This document shows, one piece after another, positions 9,601 to 22,100 of a DNA stretch of 64,000 bases. Made by a program: the position numbers and the translations under genes. A model generated the notes under the pieces. The model ran no database searches. It saw nothing but the letters and a program-made list of their open reading frames with translations, and was not told the DNA's origin. The DNA lies in contig RSEF01000001.1 in assembly GCA_003993805.1 (NCBI GenBank), positions 89,817,042 through 89,881,041 on the forward strand, written 5' to 3'. The DNA comes from Himantopus leucocephalus. Lineage: Eukaryota > Chordata > Aves > Charadriiformes > Recurvirostridae. Position 1 is the stretch's first letter, and each line of letters starts with the position of its first letter.

Positions 9601-12224
9601 GTAAGATTATATTTATGAATAAGAGTCTCCTAGGAAGAGAACTGAACACAGGTGTGAAATATGAAAAAAGTAGAGAAAACTGTAGACAAGTGGATGTAGT
9701 AAATTTAAACTTTAAGATTTTTTCATGAACTACCTCTGGAAGTTTGATGTCACACTACAAATTTTATATACCTTTTGCATTCTTATCTATAGCACAGATT
9801 ATAAGTGAAATGAAAAATACTGAACTTAAATAACACTTAACTGGGCCAATGATATTTCTGATCCATTGATCCCATTTCCACAATCCATATACAGGTTTTA
9901 GTCTGGTAAATCTCTCACTAACATTACAACTGGCTTTCTTTAGAACCTCACAAACTGAATTGTTGTAATTCTTAATACAGTGGATTAGACATAGTTTACT
10001 AATTTATTTATTTTACTGATGTATTTATTAAGTGCTTTAGGTTTTTTCTTGTCAACTGGGAGACAGCTCTCAGACATCTCTGAGGTTTCATTACTACTGG
10101 GAATAATTAGGGATTCATTAGCAGGTAACATGAATGTAACAAATTTTGGTTTTTAGTGCTTTGCACTTTGACATTCGCTTAAACTGACTTGAACATTTGC
10201 TGCCTGATTAGATAATATTTTGAATCCACTTTGCTAGGAGGGACACTGTCTTTGCACAGATACAGGTAATTGAATAACAACAGTTGGATGTAGCCAAGAG
10301 ATACACAATGGAAGGAAATGTCTTCCATTGACTGGTCATGGTAGATTGAAATGTCTATTCTATACTTCTCTTTATAAAAATAAGATTATTTGCAATATTG
10401 TATCTGCGCGATTGCTGTGGGCATCAGTTTCTGGGACTGGTTCATGGGAACACGTAACAGCATCTCAGTGAGATATGTGAATGCATGAAGAATATTGTTA
10501 AGGTAAAACATAATTGTCTAAGGTTTTTTTAGTTATGGCAGTCACAGTTCTGATTCACACAGGAAAACTTAGGAAAATTATCTTTATAATTCTGTCTTTG
10601 ATCTTCTTCTTATTTTTAATCTAGTATTTCTTCTGTGTTGTCTTGCTCCCAAGAAGAATACATGTGTGAAATCTGAAATTAGTTGCTTTAATAGGCTTTG
10701 AATTACAGTCCTCTTGAAAATTCATTATGTATGCATGCACATGTGTCTGTGATTACATTTAGCAGACCAAAGCTTGTGGACGTAGGAATTAAAGCTGGTA
10801 ATGGATTCACAGTTAAATTTTCAGAGTAATGCTTGTGTGTGTTAGCTGTGCTTTTAGTTAAAATGATAAGAAGAAATATACTTCCATCTTGAATTCTATT
10901 ATCACAGTTTTTGTTGAAAATAATGGTTCCTTGTGATCTACTGAGAACAATAGTGTGTGTTAGTTCTACTATTTTAAAACATTATAAAATTTTTTATGAC
11001 CTTTAGTAATGTTAAATTGAGTAATTTCTTTTTGAGCCTTAAAATCATTATTTGCTTCAAGTTACTAGCAACTTTTGAAAGTAAATTTGCTCTGTATTTG
11101 TCCGTAGCCTAATTTAAGCCAAATGGTCAGGGCAAGTAATTATGACTAGTGGAACTGCAACCTACTGTAGTTTTGAACAGATAGGAGTATTTTTTGCATC
11201 TGACGTTCACAACCTGCAGAAGTTCAATAAGAATTTCAGAATCAGTGAGTAACATCTAGTGTTTCTCCTCTAGCTGCAACATTCTGGATTATATTACATA
11301 AAATTTTAAATTTATGGTTTATCACATATGGCATCCTGATGATTAATTTTCTTAGAGGATAGTGTATTAACTGGACAAAAAGAACCCAGGAAGATTTAAA
11401 GACAGCATTCTAAATGAAGGCATCTGCCACTATCAGCACTGGCTCTGCATTCTATAATTACTCACCATTTGATAAAACAATTTTGTAACTTCAGCAGTGC
11501 AAAATTTTCCCTGTAGTTTGTGTGGATGATTTCATTGTTTACGTGAAATTGTTGGTGCTGAAATGACAAAATGGAGGAGAGGGATTGATTTTTAGGTGCA
11601 TTTTGTCTGCACGTAATAATTCTGCTAATAGTTCACTATTTCAAAAAGATTTAGACAACCTACAGCACAGATTTTAGCAAAGGAAGAAGCCTTGTACAAA
11701 GTACCTACCACAATTTACTTTTAATTTAGGAATTCAGTGACTTACTTTGAGGTTCAAAGTCGCACAAGACAGAGTGCATCTTGTGTCATTCTCACTTTGA
11801 TAAGAAACCGTCTGACATTTTGAGAAATGACCTACGCTGTAATCAAAATCGGAATATAAAAAAGCTCTGTGATACAGAATTGTTTTCTTATTCAAACTGG
11901 ACTCCTGTTCATAAGCTATTAACTGAGCTGTGAATTTCAGCTGATAAAGTCAGGCTGAGTTTTTTTCATGAACTTGTCTGGAGGTATTGTAGAGAGCCAT
12001 ATCGGCAGGATATTCAGGTGCACAGAATGTGAATTCTCTTGGGAAAACATGAATAAAATGAATAGCATTATTATTCCTATAAGAAATGGTTTCCAAGGGT
12101 GATTCAGACATTTGATTTTCTTAGGAGGTGGTATTTAATATTGTTGTTATCTTGGAAAAAACATATTACGGTAAAATATATTTACAGCATATCTTTGCAC
12201 ATCAGTCAATGTAAACAGAGAGTA
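6676..12224. other. AT-rich sequence, no gene recognised
   Basis: Apart from the short tandem repeat at 9071-9103, nothing here could be assigned. A mildly GC-richer patch at about 7700-7830 has open frames on both strands but no recognisable protein. If a minus-strand gene ends at 6371, its upstream introns and exons would lie here. I could not identify any convincing one. Confidence 0.4.
9071..9103 (+). repeat. 11-bp tandem repeat, 2 perfect + 1 degenerate
   Basis: The unit CGTTGGATGTG occurs twice in perfect tandem (9071-9081, 9082-9092). A related third unit, CATTGGAAGTT, follows (9093-9103). It is a short minisatellite with no evident function. Confidence 0.8.
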
Positions 12225-12643
12225 TAGAATCATAGCATTATAAAATCATTTAGGTTGGAAAAAACCTTTAAGATCATCAAGTCCAACCGTTAGCACTGCC
12301 AAGCACCCTTAAACCATGTCCCTAAGTGCCACATCTACGTGTCTTTTAAATACCTCCAGGGAAGATGACTCCTCCACTTCCCTGGGCAGCCTGTTCCAAT
12401 GTTTGACAAACCTTTCAGTGAAGAAATTTTGCCTAATATCCATCCTAAACCTCCCCTGGCGCACCTTGAGGCCATTTCCTCTTGTCCTATCACTTGTTAC
12501 TTGGGAGAAGAGATCTACCCCCACCTCTCTACAACCTCCTTTCCAGTAGCTGTAGAAAGCAATAACGTCTCCCCTCAGCCTCCTCTTCTTCAGGCTAAAA
12601 AACCCCAGTTCCCTCAGCTGCTTCTCATAAGAAGACTTGTTCT
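12225..12643 (-). mobile_element. CR1 non-LTR retrotransposon, 5'-truncated
   Basis: On the plus strand this reads as the reverse complement of the CR1 3' end. It starts with the terminal ATTCTATGA-type repeat (TAGAATCATAGCATTATAAA), then TTTAGGTTGGAAAAAACCTT, and continues into the end of ORF2. The element therefore lies on the minus strand. It runs into an assembly gap at 12644, so its 5' truncation point is unknown. CR1 is the dominant LINE of birds and inserts as 5'-truncated copies. Confidence 0.95.
12309..12524 (-). pseudogene. CR1 ORF2 C-terminal fragment
   Basis: This is the carboxy-terminal end of the CR1 reverse transcriptase/endonuclease polyprotein, downstream of the RT core. The landmarks are [35 protein letters not shown] and a final [17 protein letters not shown]. 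Catalytic RT motifs are missing because the copy is 5'-truncated, so it cannot act. The frame is still open over its last 71 codons, and it continues upstream towards the gap with sequence related to other CR1 copies. About 56 of 70 aligned residues match the copy at 15556 by eye. Confidence 0.9.
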
Positions 12644-12653
12644 NNNNNNNNNN
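12644..12653. other. Assembly gap (10 N)
   Basis: Ten N bases interrupt the CR1 copy. The sequence to the right does not continue the element in any way I can see. The gap probably hides the rest of the CR1 copy and its left junction. Ten N may be a placeholder length. Confidence 0.95.
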
Positions 12654-15489
12654 TGAGGCTTATAAATGTTGTTTGGTCCAATGGGAATGACAACATTCAT
12701 TCCTCATTGTATTGATTTCAAACTCATGGTGTAGTTGAAGGCTAATACAAGAATATTGACTTAAATGTTTCAAATTTTTGTTAATACAGAATTTATCAGC
12801 CTCACATTGTCCACCCTGGACATGCTTTTCTTTTTTTCTTTCACCTACTGTCCAGCTCATAGCTGGACAGGTCTGCTAGATTAAATGCTGTGACAAAGCT
12901 CAGAACACCTCTGGTGAATATAGCATTAGTCCTGGACTTGAGCAATTCTGCCCAAAGTCTGTGTGAGCTTGGAAAGCCAATTAGTATCTCCACTTTGATT
13001 CTGCATCTATAAAACATAGATGTTAACTTTAGTTCTGTAGATTGGAAATGAAGATAAGTACCTTCAAGACAGTAACACTTTCACCTAAAAGAATAAGGAA
13101 AAAATCATTGAAGTAGTGAAGACACATACAATGAATAGATAAGGCCTTCCCATGAAGAAAATGAAACAAACCACATAAAATTGCCCCTTCCCACCTGAAA
13201 GCAGTTTAGATACTCAACAAAGATTTGTCCTTCTCTTAAGTACTCTATTTAAAATAGTTATAGTTTAAAAGACATTGAAGACTAATGAGCACTGAGCAGC
13301 AGCAACATGAGAAAATATTCATTATTATTTACATGCTCTACCTTAAGATATTATTCTTCAGAAAATCAATTATAGCTTCTCAAGAAACAGTTTATTTTCC
13401 TTTCACAAAAATTTTGTGGCTTGTATTTTGCTTTAAAAAAATGGATAGAAAAATATTAACACTGTAGCCATTTTAACAATGACTAAAAACTCAACTGAGA
13501 TGAGGGGAGAAATGGACATGTATTTACCGCTGAGTTGTGAAATATTTCATACATTTTTCTGCAAGGTGAAAAATAAATTAATAAAATACAACTCGTTAAT
13601 TAAAGAGTGAATTTAAGGTTAATTTTCAGTAGTAATAAACATGTTTTGGAGCTGGATGACAGACTTTTCCTATATGGCCTATGGGGCAGCAACCTTTGGA
13701 AACTGATTGATACGTTCTTTAACAACATTTGAATGTTCTGCTCAGAAAAGCAAGGTACTTACAGCAGTAAATAATTATTTTGATAGTAAACCAGTAATGT
13801 CCTGCCATTGTCCACCTGAAATATCTGCTGGCTACAGTCGTCATACTAACTAGCCTACAAAGTGCATCTGTGTGTTTGTAGGCTGCTGGCAAGCGTGTAT
13901 TTTATTTTATCTCTCTGCCTGAACTGCAAGTAGTATTGCTGAACTTTTGAGATCAGAACAAATCCTACGATTTTTCACACATGGAACTTTTCTACAACCA
14001 TATTGGTCCCTCTTTGTTACACCTCCAGTCATATGGATATGTGACTATTTGATCTAACAAGCATATCTTCTTCTGTTAAATGACTAGAATGAACGCCTCG
14101 TATGTTTGAGTGGTTATGTGTATTTTGGCTGTGTAATAACATCTGTATGGTGGGAGAAAGAATTCAGGTTTCCAGAAAAATGCAAACTGAAGTAAAACGT
14201 AAAACAGAGGCCAGGAACTAATTTATCTATCCTGTGACTTGCTCCGTACTTACCATGTCACATGGAGGAGATCCAACTTGCATGTCCTAGTGTGATGACA
14301 AGGTAATTCAGTTACAGCCTTATCTCGGTGTAGGAACTTAAGTCAAGTTACAACTGCTCTGAAGGTCCCTCATGCGTTGGCCCATATAGAAACCACAATC
14401 CTTAAATACTCAGCAGAATCAATCATTTATCAGACCTCGTGAGTATATTATGCCTAGTGAATTATTCTTAACCATAATTTGCCATGGACAGAATTTTCTC
14501 AAGAAGACTGGAAAAATAAACACATATGCTGAACAGCTTTGAAAAATGTAGTCAAACTTCTGGTGAGTAGTAGTACATCACTCTAAGTTCATACTAAACC
14601 CACTGCTTTCCTCATGTGTATGCCAGTGAAATCTAAGACTAAATACTGTGTGCATATGTTTATGTCATATTTAATTGCTGTCATTAACACAAATCTTTGT
14701 TTTTTTCTTGTGTAGGCAAAATGACAACATTGTTATTAAAATGTTGCAGTAGCATGGAATATATTTGTAATTCGTAATGAGAAGAAAACAATTTATAAAT
14801 ATTGCATCCACATAGACTTGTTCTGTTTTAGAACAGTTCTATGCTTTCATTTTCATTTTCCAAAATTATTCTACAAAGTAAGACCTTTTGAGGTCTTTAG
14901 TGATGTAAACTGATTAAACTGATAATGACCTTATGAAAGATTTAAGGAGTAGTCCACTGTGCTATAGAATAATTAATCATGGTATATCTATTGCTAACTT
15001 GTTCAAAGATAACTTCAATAAATGGATATTTACAGTATGTGAGAATTTCTTTTTTGCTCTTTTCCCTTATGCAATCTGGCCTTACAGCTGAATCGTCTTC
15101 CACAGTCGGAGGAAGTCCACTATTTAGAAGCAGGCCACAGAATAGTTTGTTGTTAATTTACTGGATACATCCAGCTTTGAGTAATTGAATACCCCGTGTT
15201 CAAAGCGTTCACAGAAGCAGTGTTCTTCCTGAAAGCAAAACAAAACTAAAATAAGAGGATATGCTGCAGCTTTTGGAAGTGGTAGAGAAATTTTAAGACA
15301 GTTTAAATGCACTGTATAAGAGTTTCAGCAATATTTTGAAGGGGATTTGCTAACAGTTGATAGAATGAGTTATTTTTATGTGGTCAAGAGGTTGTATTGG
15401 CAAAACAAAAGTCAGAAATGGCATAGCTATGCTTCCTTGCCACCACAGCAGTCAGTGCAGTGGGGTGGCAGAACAGCGTCAATTACAGT
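12654..15489. other. AT-rich sequence, nothing recognised
   Basis: No gene, RNA or repeat could be supported between the assembly gap and the next CR1 copy. Open frames are short and low in complexity. Confidence 0.5.
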
Positions 15490-15795
15490 TAGAATCAGAA
15501 GGGACCTTTAAGATCATCAAGTCCAACCATCAACCTAACACTGCCAAAACCACCACTAAACCATGTCCCTCAGCACCACATCTACCCGTCTTTTAAATAC
15601 CTCCAGGGATGGCAACTCAGCCACTTCCCTGGGCAGCCTGTTCCAATGCTTAACAACCCTTTCCGTGAAGAGCTTTTTCCTAATATCCAATCTAAACCTG
15701 CCCTGGTGTAACTTGACGCCATTTCCTCTTGTCCTATCACTTGTTACTAGCGAGAAGAGGTCTACCCCCACCTCTCTACAACCTCCTTTCAGGTA
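15490..15795 (-). mobile_element. CR1 non-LTR retrotransposon, 5'-truncated
   Basis: This reads as the reverse complement of the CR1 3' end. A shortened terminal repeat (TAGAATCAGAAGGGACCTTT) is followed by AAGATCATCAAGTCCAACCA and then ORF2 sequence up to 'CTACAACCTCCTTTCAGGTA'. Its truncation point is near 15795. It lies in the same orientation as the copy at 12225 and belongs to a very similar subfamily, 2.85 kb apart. They are separate insertions or an old duplication. Confidence 0.95.
15556..15795 (-). pseudogene. CR1 ORF2 C-terminal fragment
   Basis: This is an open frame for the last part of CR1 ORF2, with [30 protein letters not shown] and a terminal [17 protein letters not shown]. 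It aligns without gaps to the fragment at 12309-12524. The RT and endonuclease domains are absent, so it is non-functional. The open frame extends a few codons beyond the element boundary to 15801, into unrelated flanking sequence. Confidence 0.9.
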
Positions 15796-16889
15796 TTTCA
15801 TGCTTTATCAGCTCTGGAGTCCCCAGAGGTCATATTCTGCAAATTATAATATCTAAGTAAGTGTCACAGCCAGGATAGTTTAATTTTTTTCGGACACTCT
15901 TGTACCATTGCAAATTAAGAGACTGCACATTTAACCTCTTTTACATCTCTTGCATAGAAAAAGGAATATGGAGATGTTACATGTATGTTCTTTCAAAATG
16001 TCTTCTCTTCCTTTCCCCATGTGTATTGGGGGGACCAGATGTATATTGAATACAGCTGTGTTACTGCTTTTAGTAGGATGACAAAAAATAGCTCTTGCTA
16101 AGACCGAGAGTTGCAAATAACTGGATTTTCAAGTATTTAGTGCTCATCAGAATCATCTGTCAGAGGATAAATTGTTCATATTACTCCCATACAGTATCTT
16201 CAGCCACCCTTCTAATAGCAGAGAGCTCTTAGCCTACATTTCGTCTTCCTATCCCTTTTTTCCACCTTCAGTCTTAACACTTGTCAAATTACAAGTACGT
16301 GTGATATAGTTACTTAAAACGTAACTTTTGTTAGAAGCTCACGCAGCTTTCCAGTGTAGGTAGAATAATCACAAATGATAATTATAGTTCCATATAAAAT
16401 ACTTCTAAAGTGTGTAAAGTCCTTTTTCAGTGCAGTGCAGTGAATCAACTTTTAGCAAAGGCATGAGAAGGCAAAAGGCATTTTTTAGGAAACATAAAGG
16501 TCTCTCCTGTACTTTGAAATCTCCTTTTGTGGCATTGATTTCCTCTGCTTGAAGCCAAAGGTGGTAAACAAAGCAACACTGCTTTCTCCACTCCAGCTGA
16601 ACATTTATTACATCAGACCAGACAAAAGTTACAGGTCCTTCACAAGGCTGAACTGGATTGACTAGCTACAGGTTGTCGTTGCCAGTTAACTCTTAAACCA
16701 TCCATCCACTTACTCAGGAAGCCAGAAGTAAGAGGGAACAACAATAAGGTGTAGTCCTTGATTTTGCTTAAGTTAGCCATTTTTTGCATCAGGATAAGAG
16801 ATGTTTATGTTTGAAATCATATCTCCAGAGTGACCTCTGGCTGGGAGGATTTCTGGTTTCTCTTTTTTGGCATTGCCTTAACAGCAATT
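15796..16889. other. AT-rich sequence, nothing recognised
   Basis: No supported gene or known repeat was found. The last part (about 16830-16890) may be the diverged 5' half of the LTR that follows, but it does not match well enough to call. Confidence 0.4.
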
Positions 16890-17170
16890 GCGTTTGTGAT
16901 CATGGCATTTATCTTTCCAAGCCACTGTTACGCATGCTGAGACCCCACTTTCCAAGTAGCGGCTAAACATCTACCTGCCGATGGGAAGTAGTGAATAAAT
17001 TCCTTCTTTTCTCTGCTTGAAGGCACAGCTTTTGCTTCACCTATTAAACTGTCTTTATTTCAATCCACAAGTCTTCCCGTCTTCCTTCTATTTTCTCGTT
17101 GTCTCATGGGAGAGGGGAGTGAGTGAGAGAGTCTGAATGTTCAGATGTTGGCTGGAGTCAACCTGCAACA
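16890..17170 (+). mobile_element. Endogenous retrovirus LTR, 3' half
   Basis: The stretch matches the R/U5 half of the same avian LTR family as at 3823. Landmarks are 'GTTACGCATGCTGAGACCCC', 'CTGCCGATGGGAAGTAGTGA', the signal ATTAAA at 17043-17048, 'CTGTCTTTATTTCAATCCAC', and the end GGAGTCAACCTGCAACA with a terminal CA at 17170. The 5' half is missing or too diverged to recognise. This copy keeps its 3' terminus, unlike the one at 3823. It appears old. Confidence 0.75.
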
Positions 17171-18252
17171 GTAGATCATATTGCAATAAAGAAACCCAGT
17201 GATGTGTACTAAACATAGCATGACCCTGTAGGAAAGGACATAGGACATCATTGTTTTTCAAAATTTTTTTATATATATTTTTTTAAATATCTGCCAGACA
17301 CAATATGACTGCATATCCTCTTTAAAAAGTTTTCATCTTCTTGGTATCCCAATAAAACCTGGTTTAGATATTCAAAGATATTTTTGATATTTTTAGCATG
17401 CTCAGTTAAGGAAAAGATGGAGTCAGATCCATCTCAAGTCTACGACCAGACTGCAAGATGTCAGAGAATAAAAACTAATGGTTCCAGCAAAAAAGGTATA
17501 AAGCCAAGAGACATAGACCCTTATATTCTAGGCCAGGAACACTCTAACCTGCATATTGCCCCATTTGACCTGATGGCTTTTGAGATTTTTAAGGAGATTG
17601 ACTAAAATATAGTACAGCTATATCTCACTCCCTATGCCATGAGCAGATCTTGTGATGCTTCTGCAGTAGCTGGCAATACGGTTCTCTTTCACTGTCCCAG
17701 TTCTTGCGGGACTAATCTGTAGCACGTAACTTACTGAGTCTACTCTGAAAAACTAAGAACTGAACAGAGCATGGATCCTGGACCAGATTTTAATCCCAGA
17801 GGTGGCTGGTATGAATTGAGCTCATTGCTGCCTCAGTATAGAGGATGTGATATCATCTGTTACTGTGGGAGCTACCTTCTGGAGACTTAGAGGGTGGACT
17901 ATCCTCCATGTTTGTAATGTGGCCAATTTTACTGATTTTTTTGAAATTCAAATTTACTGAGATAACCCAGCCGGATGGGACTGACTTGATTTATAGCAAT
18001 CCCTAGAACAAAGTAGATACTCAGCTCCGTTCTTTGGGACTTGCAAATAAAAGGTTTGGAAATCAGGCTGTTACAAAGACAGGGGACTGTTTACTGAACT
18101 GTCATGTGACAAAGAAGGTTAAAGACTGCATTAAAACATGTTAAGCTTGTGCAAATCATTTGGTGAAATGCCTTATTTGCTAAAATAACATTTGCAAGGC
18201 CTAAAGCAACTCAAAAGAAAAATTGTGAGGAGGTTCAAAAACAGCACAGAGA

Positions 18253-18261
18253 AACCNAACC
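18253..18261. other. Single-N joint with AACC overlap
   Basis: The sequence reads AACC, N, AACC. A four-base direct repeat around a single N is the smallest example of the joint pattern seen elsewhere in the window. It is probably an unmerged contig overlap. Confidence 0.55.
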
Positions 18262-19113
18262 ACGTCTCATACCTGCCTAGTGATAACTCTTTGTGTCTGT
18301 GTGTGAGTCTACAAACACATCCCTGCTACTGTGATGAACTTTATTCGGTACTACTATTTTCTCAATCAAATATAATATGAGCTGATTTCAGGAGAATTTG
18401 ACAGAAAAACAGATGGAAACAGTGCCTAGTCTGACAGGATAATGTTCATAAATTATGCAGTCACTGATGGAAAGGCTGTTTATGTTTTTATGCTCTTAAA
18501 AAATATATTCTGTGTGTTTGTCTAGTTGATCAATGCTGTTCTTTCTGCGCTTCCCTTCACCTGCTCACTCTCTTTCTTAGACACTGGTCAAATGGGAGCT
18601 CAGTATAGTCTGTTGAGATGGAAAATCAATTGGATGCAATAAAGAGCCATGCTTTTAAAATTTGTGTATGTCAGTACACATGCACCAATGTTCCATGAAA
18701 ATGGAACAGAAGATGTGGTGGTTTTGCCATCTGATCGGGGAAAAAGGCATAAGTGAAACCAACTTGCTTTCAGCTTAAATCTTCATATTATTCTTCACTG
18801 AGAATATGTCAGCCGCCTTCTCTTTCATGAAAGGCCCAAACCAAACAGCATAAATTCCAGGAGGGAGCTCAGCCATCCAGGAGCAGGGTTCAAAGGCAGG
18901 CGTTCATGTGTGACAGGATGAGCAGCAAGACAACATTAAAGATCCATGACAGGAGCGACAAGTCGGTGACTGTTTATAAAATGTAAATAACATCAGCATA
19001 AGGCAAAAGGTTTTCTACCAGGACTTTGTGATTCTGCAATTTGATTGAGCTTTCCTCCCCAAACACTGATTGCAACATTTTTCACTGAAAAAAAATGAGT
19101 TTATTAGCACATA

Positions 19114-19131
19114 GTATGTATGTATGTATAC
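19114..19131 (+). repeat. (TATG)n microsatellite
   Basis: There are about four TATG units, followed by a diverged stretch with further TATG/TGTA units to about 19165. It is a simple repeat without evident function. Confidence 0.75.
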
Positions 19132-22100
19132 ACACTATGTGTCTATGTATGTACACAGTGTATAATATCGATATATTTGCATGATGAACTGAAAAAATGT
19201 TCTTATTTCCACCCCTCTTGGATATATTTAGGAAATTGCTATCAGTAAATTTAGGAGTCAGTTTTAATGCAAGAATAATAATCTTATAGACAGCTTTCTC
19301 AGAATGTCATGCCTTCTAGAAACCAGATTTATTCAAGAGCATCCATCCATTCAGCATGAACACCACAAACAGAGTAAAGACTTCCATTTCTTTTTTCCAT
19401 CAGTACTTCTGGGCAATAAAAATGGCACAGTGAACGTTATGTTTCTCTTCATCATATAATTCTATGCATTTATCTTGGTGATTTATAAAATTTCTGTTCT
19501 CCCACAGCATTCCCTCTATGTTCAGTACTGGATTTTACTGCTCTATTGGGGCAAAAATAGTCTTGTAGTTAAGGCTGAGCCAAGTTTAGTCAAACTTATA
19601 GCTAAAGCATTGTCAGTTTGTGTCAGTTTCCACTTACAATAAAGGGGACTGCACTTCTGTTAGTTATGAAAATCGTTGATAATTTTCTGTTGGAGTGCTA
19701 AGTATTTGTGTTATGTTTACTGCTGGAGACCAGAAGATACCATTGTTGGAAACAATATCAAGTACTCAAACATTTAAATACATTTCTTCAGTTTCTTGAA
19801 ATAATTGCTCAGAATTTCAGGAAGAGTTATTCATAAATTTTAGAGCTAGAAGCAAGAAAAACACAATCTTTTTCCTTTATACGAAACCAGTGAACCTCAA
19901 AATTAACCCCAGTGGATAGCGAATGATAGGTCAATAAGACATAAGACATAGTTTGTTTTGTACACATTTCTCATACCAAAGCATTTTCCTGACGTGGTAA
20001 GGTTTTCTTATCTATTTGGTAAAGAATGACTAGCCCTCTACAACACATTTCTTTCCACAAGGAGTTCTGACTCCAGAAGTATAAAAACAAAGTGTCTTAA
20101 TTTATAAGTGCAAAGAGATGGCATTATCTTTTTCTGTAATAACTGAGCTTTAGCATTTTTTTCTTCCTTTATTTAGGCAGACCTACAGGAAATTAGAAGT
20201 GTTAGACCAAGTCATTCAGCTTCTCAGAGAAGCTATTTGCAGCAGTTTGCAGCTTCAAGTATTTTATATTATTTTTTATTGTACATTGGGGACAGTGTTT
20301 TATGCCATATTTGGTTTTCAAAGGGCCCATTACTGAGGCTGTTATTGGCTATTTTTGCAAAGGAAAGTAAACGTCCACATCTGCTATAAAGCAGTCATCC
20401 AGCATCTCAACAGGGTGATAGGTTAGCTACACAAATGTATTTAGAGTGTAGGCACTCCACAAAATAATCTTTTAGTTGCTGAAAAGTGAGTATTCAAAAT
20501 GGGCACCCACTGAGAACGTTCCTCAGTTGTTACTCTTTGCAAGATACTTGTAGGAGTTTGAGGCAATTTGATTCAGCTCAATGGCTGTTGAGATCACAGC
20601 TAATTCTTGAGCCTGTGGTTAAAGTCGTTCTTAAAATTTTTTCCACCTCTGTGAAAATGATCTTCCTGACACTTTCTCATCCTCTCTGAAAGCCGTGCTG
20701 CCTTTACTGTGGGCTGCAAATGGTACCACCTGTGCTCGGTTTGTCAGAAAGCTATGCATGTAGGGTGGTCAGTCCCTATTCACTCTAGAGCCCCAGCCTG
20801 CCCACACATTCCTTGGCTTCTGCCCCAAACTACGCAACAGCAAAAAAGAAACAGCTCTGGCATTTGATATGGTAAAATAAAAATCTTTGTAGGGCAGATT
20901 TGGACGTCAGCCAAACTGACACATCCCAAAATATCCAAATGCTGCGAAGCAGTTCAAATTAAAAATCCGCAATGCTAACATGCGGCTCGGCATCATACCA
21001 AAAAATAAACTTATTTGAAAGTGTCTTCGTAAAAACTTATTTTCTAAAGTGCCTTAATGAAAAAGTCTAGTCAGGTCACTGAGGAAACTTCCATGGTTTT
21101 CTTGATTTCAAACCAATCTGCATTCTGTCTTTCTTCTTACTATAGCAAACAGCTGTTCTTAGACCTAAGAGATCATTCTTTGTTACTTAGAGAAGCTTCA
21201 GTTAGGGCACAGTATAATAGACTGGGCATAACCCATGCAAGAAATCCTATTTAAGGCCAACATGACAATAGAACTTACAGCTGTTAAGGGCCCATCAGCA
21301 GAACTAATGCTTGCAGAATCTGAACGTTCCTTAATCTCTTTTGAAAAGTGGTTGAGAAGCTCTTTTTAACAAGCGGCTATCAGGGACATCAGTAAACTAA
21401 AGCCACTTACATCCACCAGGGGTATCCTTCGAGTGTTAGGGAAAAGATTAGCCAAGACTGACTATTACTTGTCATACAGGTAACTAAAACCATCTTTTTG
21501 CTTTCTGTTCCATCTCCTCCCTAATGCTTTTCTCTAGCTGCTTGAACATCATATCATATATCATCACACAATTAGAATGCTTAAAATCTTAATTAAAATG
21601 ACTTGTTATTGACTGATTCCACTGCATAAATATTGTTACCATTTGCTTGCATTTGCTTATGTCAAAAAGGAATGCTGACATCTGTGTCTTGACTTTGTTC
21701 TTACCTCCTCACTCTGTCAAAAGTAAATGAAAGACATACATGACTAAACATGAAGAGGGCAGTGCTATGTTGAGGTTTACTCAGAAATTCCTTCTCTAGG
21801 GTTTCTACTTCTGACTTCTTGATTATATTAAAACCTTCATCCTGCACTGCTTTAGGCTTTACTTACTTAAGTGCATTTTTGTTCTCCTGCAGTCTTTCTT
21901 GTAATACAGTATTGATGTCTTAACACTCTGTATATTTTATTGGCAATTAAGTAAACTTCTTGAATTATTGAAGAAACCTAGACCTAGCTATATCCAATTA
22001 AAGGTATCATCAGCCCACAGCTGACATCCTTCCCCTACAAACACTGCCTACTTCTAAAATACCTTGTCAGTTCAAAAACATCAGCAATGTGCCTTCCTGA

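Noticed and set aside
12316..12656. Plus-strand open frames over the CR1 copy
   Set aside because: These are the complementary strand of the CR1 ORF2 fragment, and one frame runs into the N gap.
17384..17605. Hydrophilic 73-codon plus-strand frame
   Set aside because: It is protein-like in composition but lacks a splice or promoter context or any recognised domain, and frames of this size are common here.
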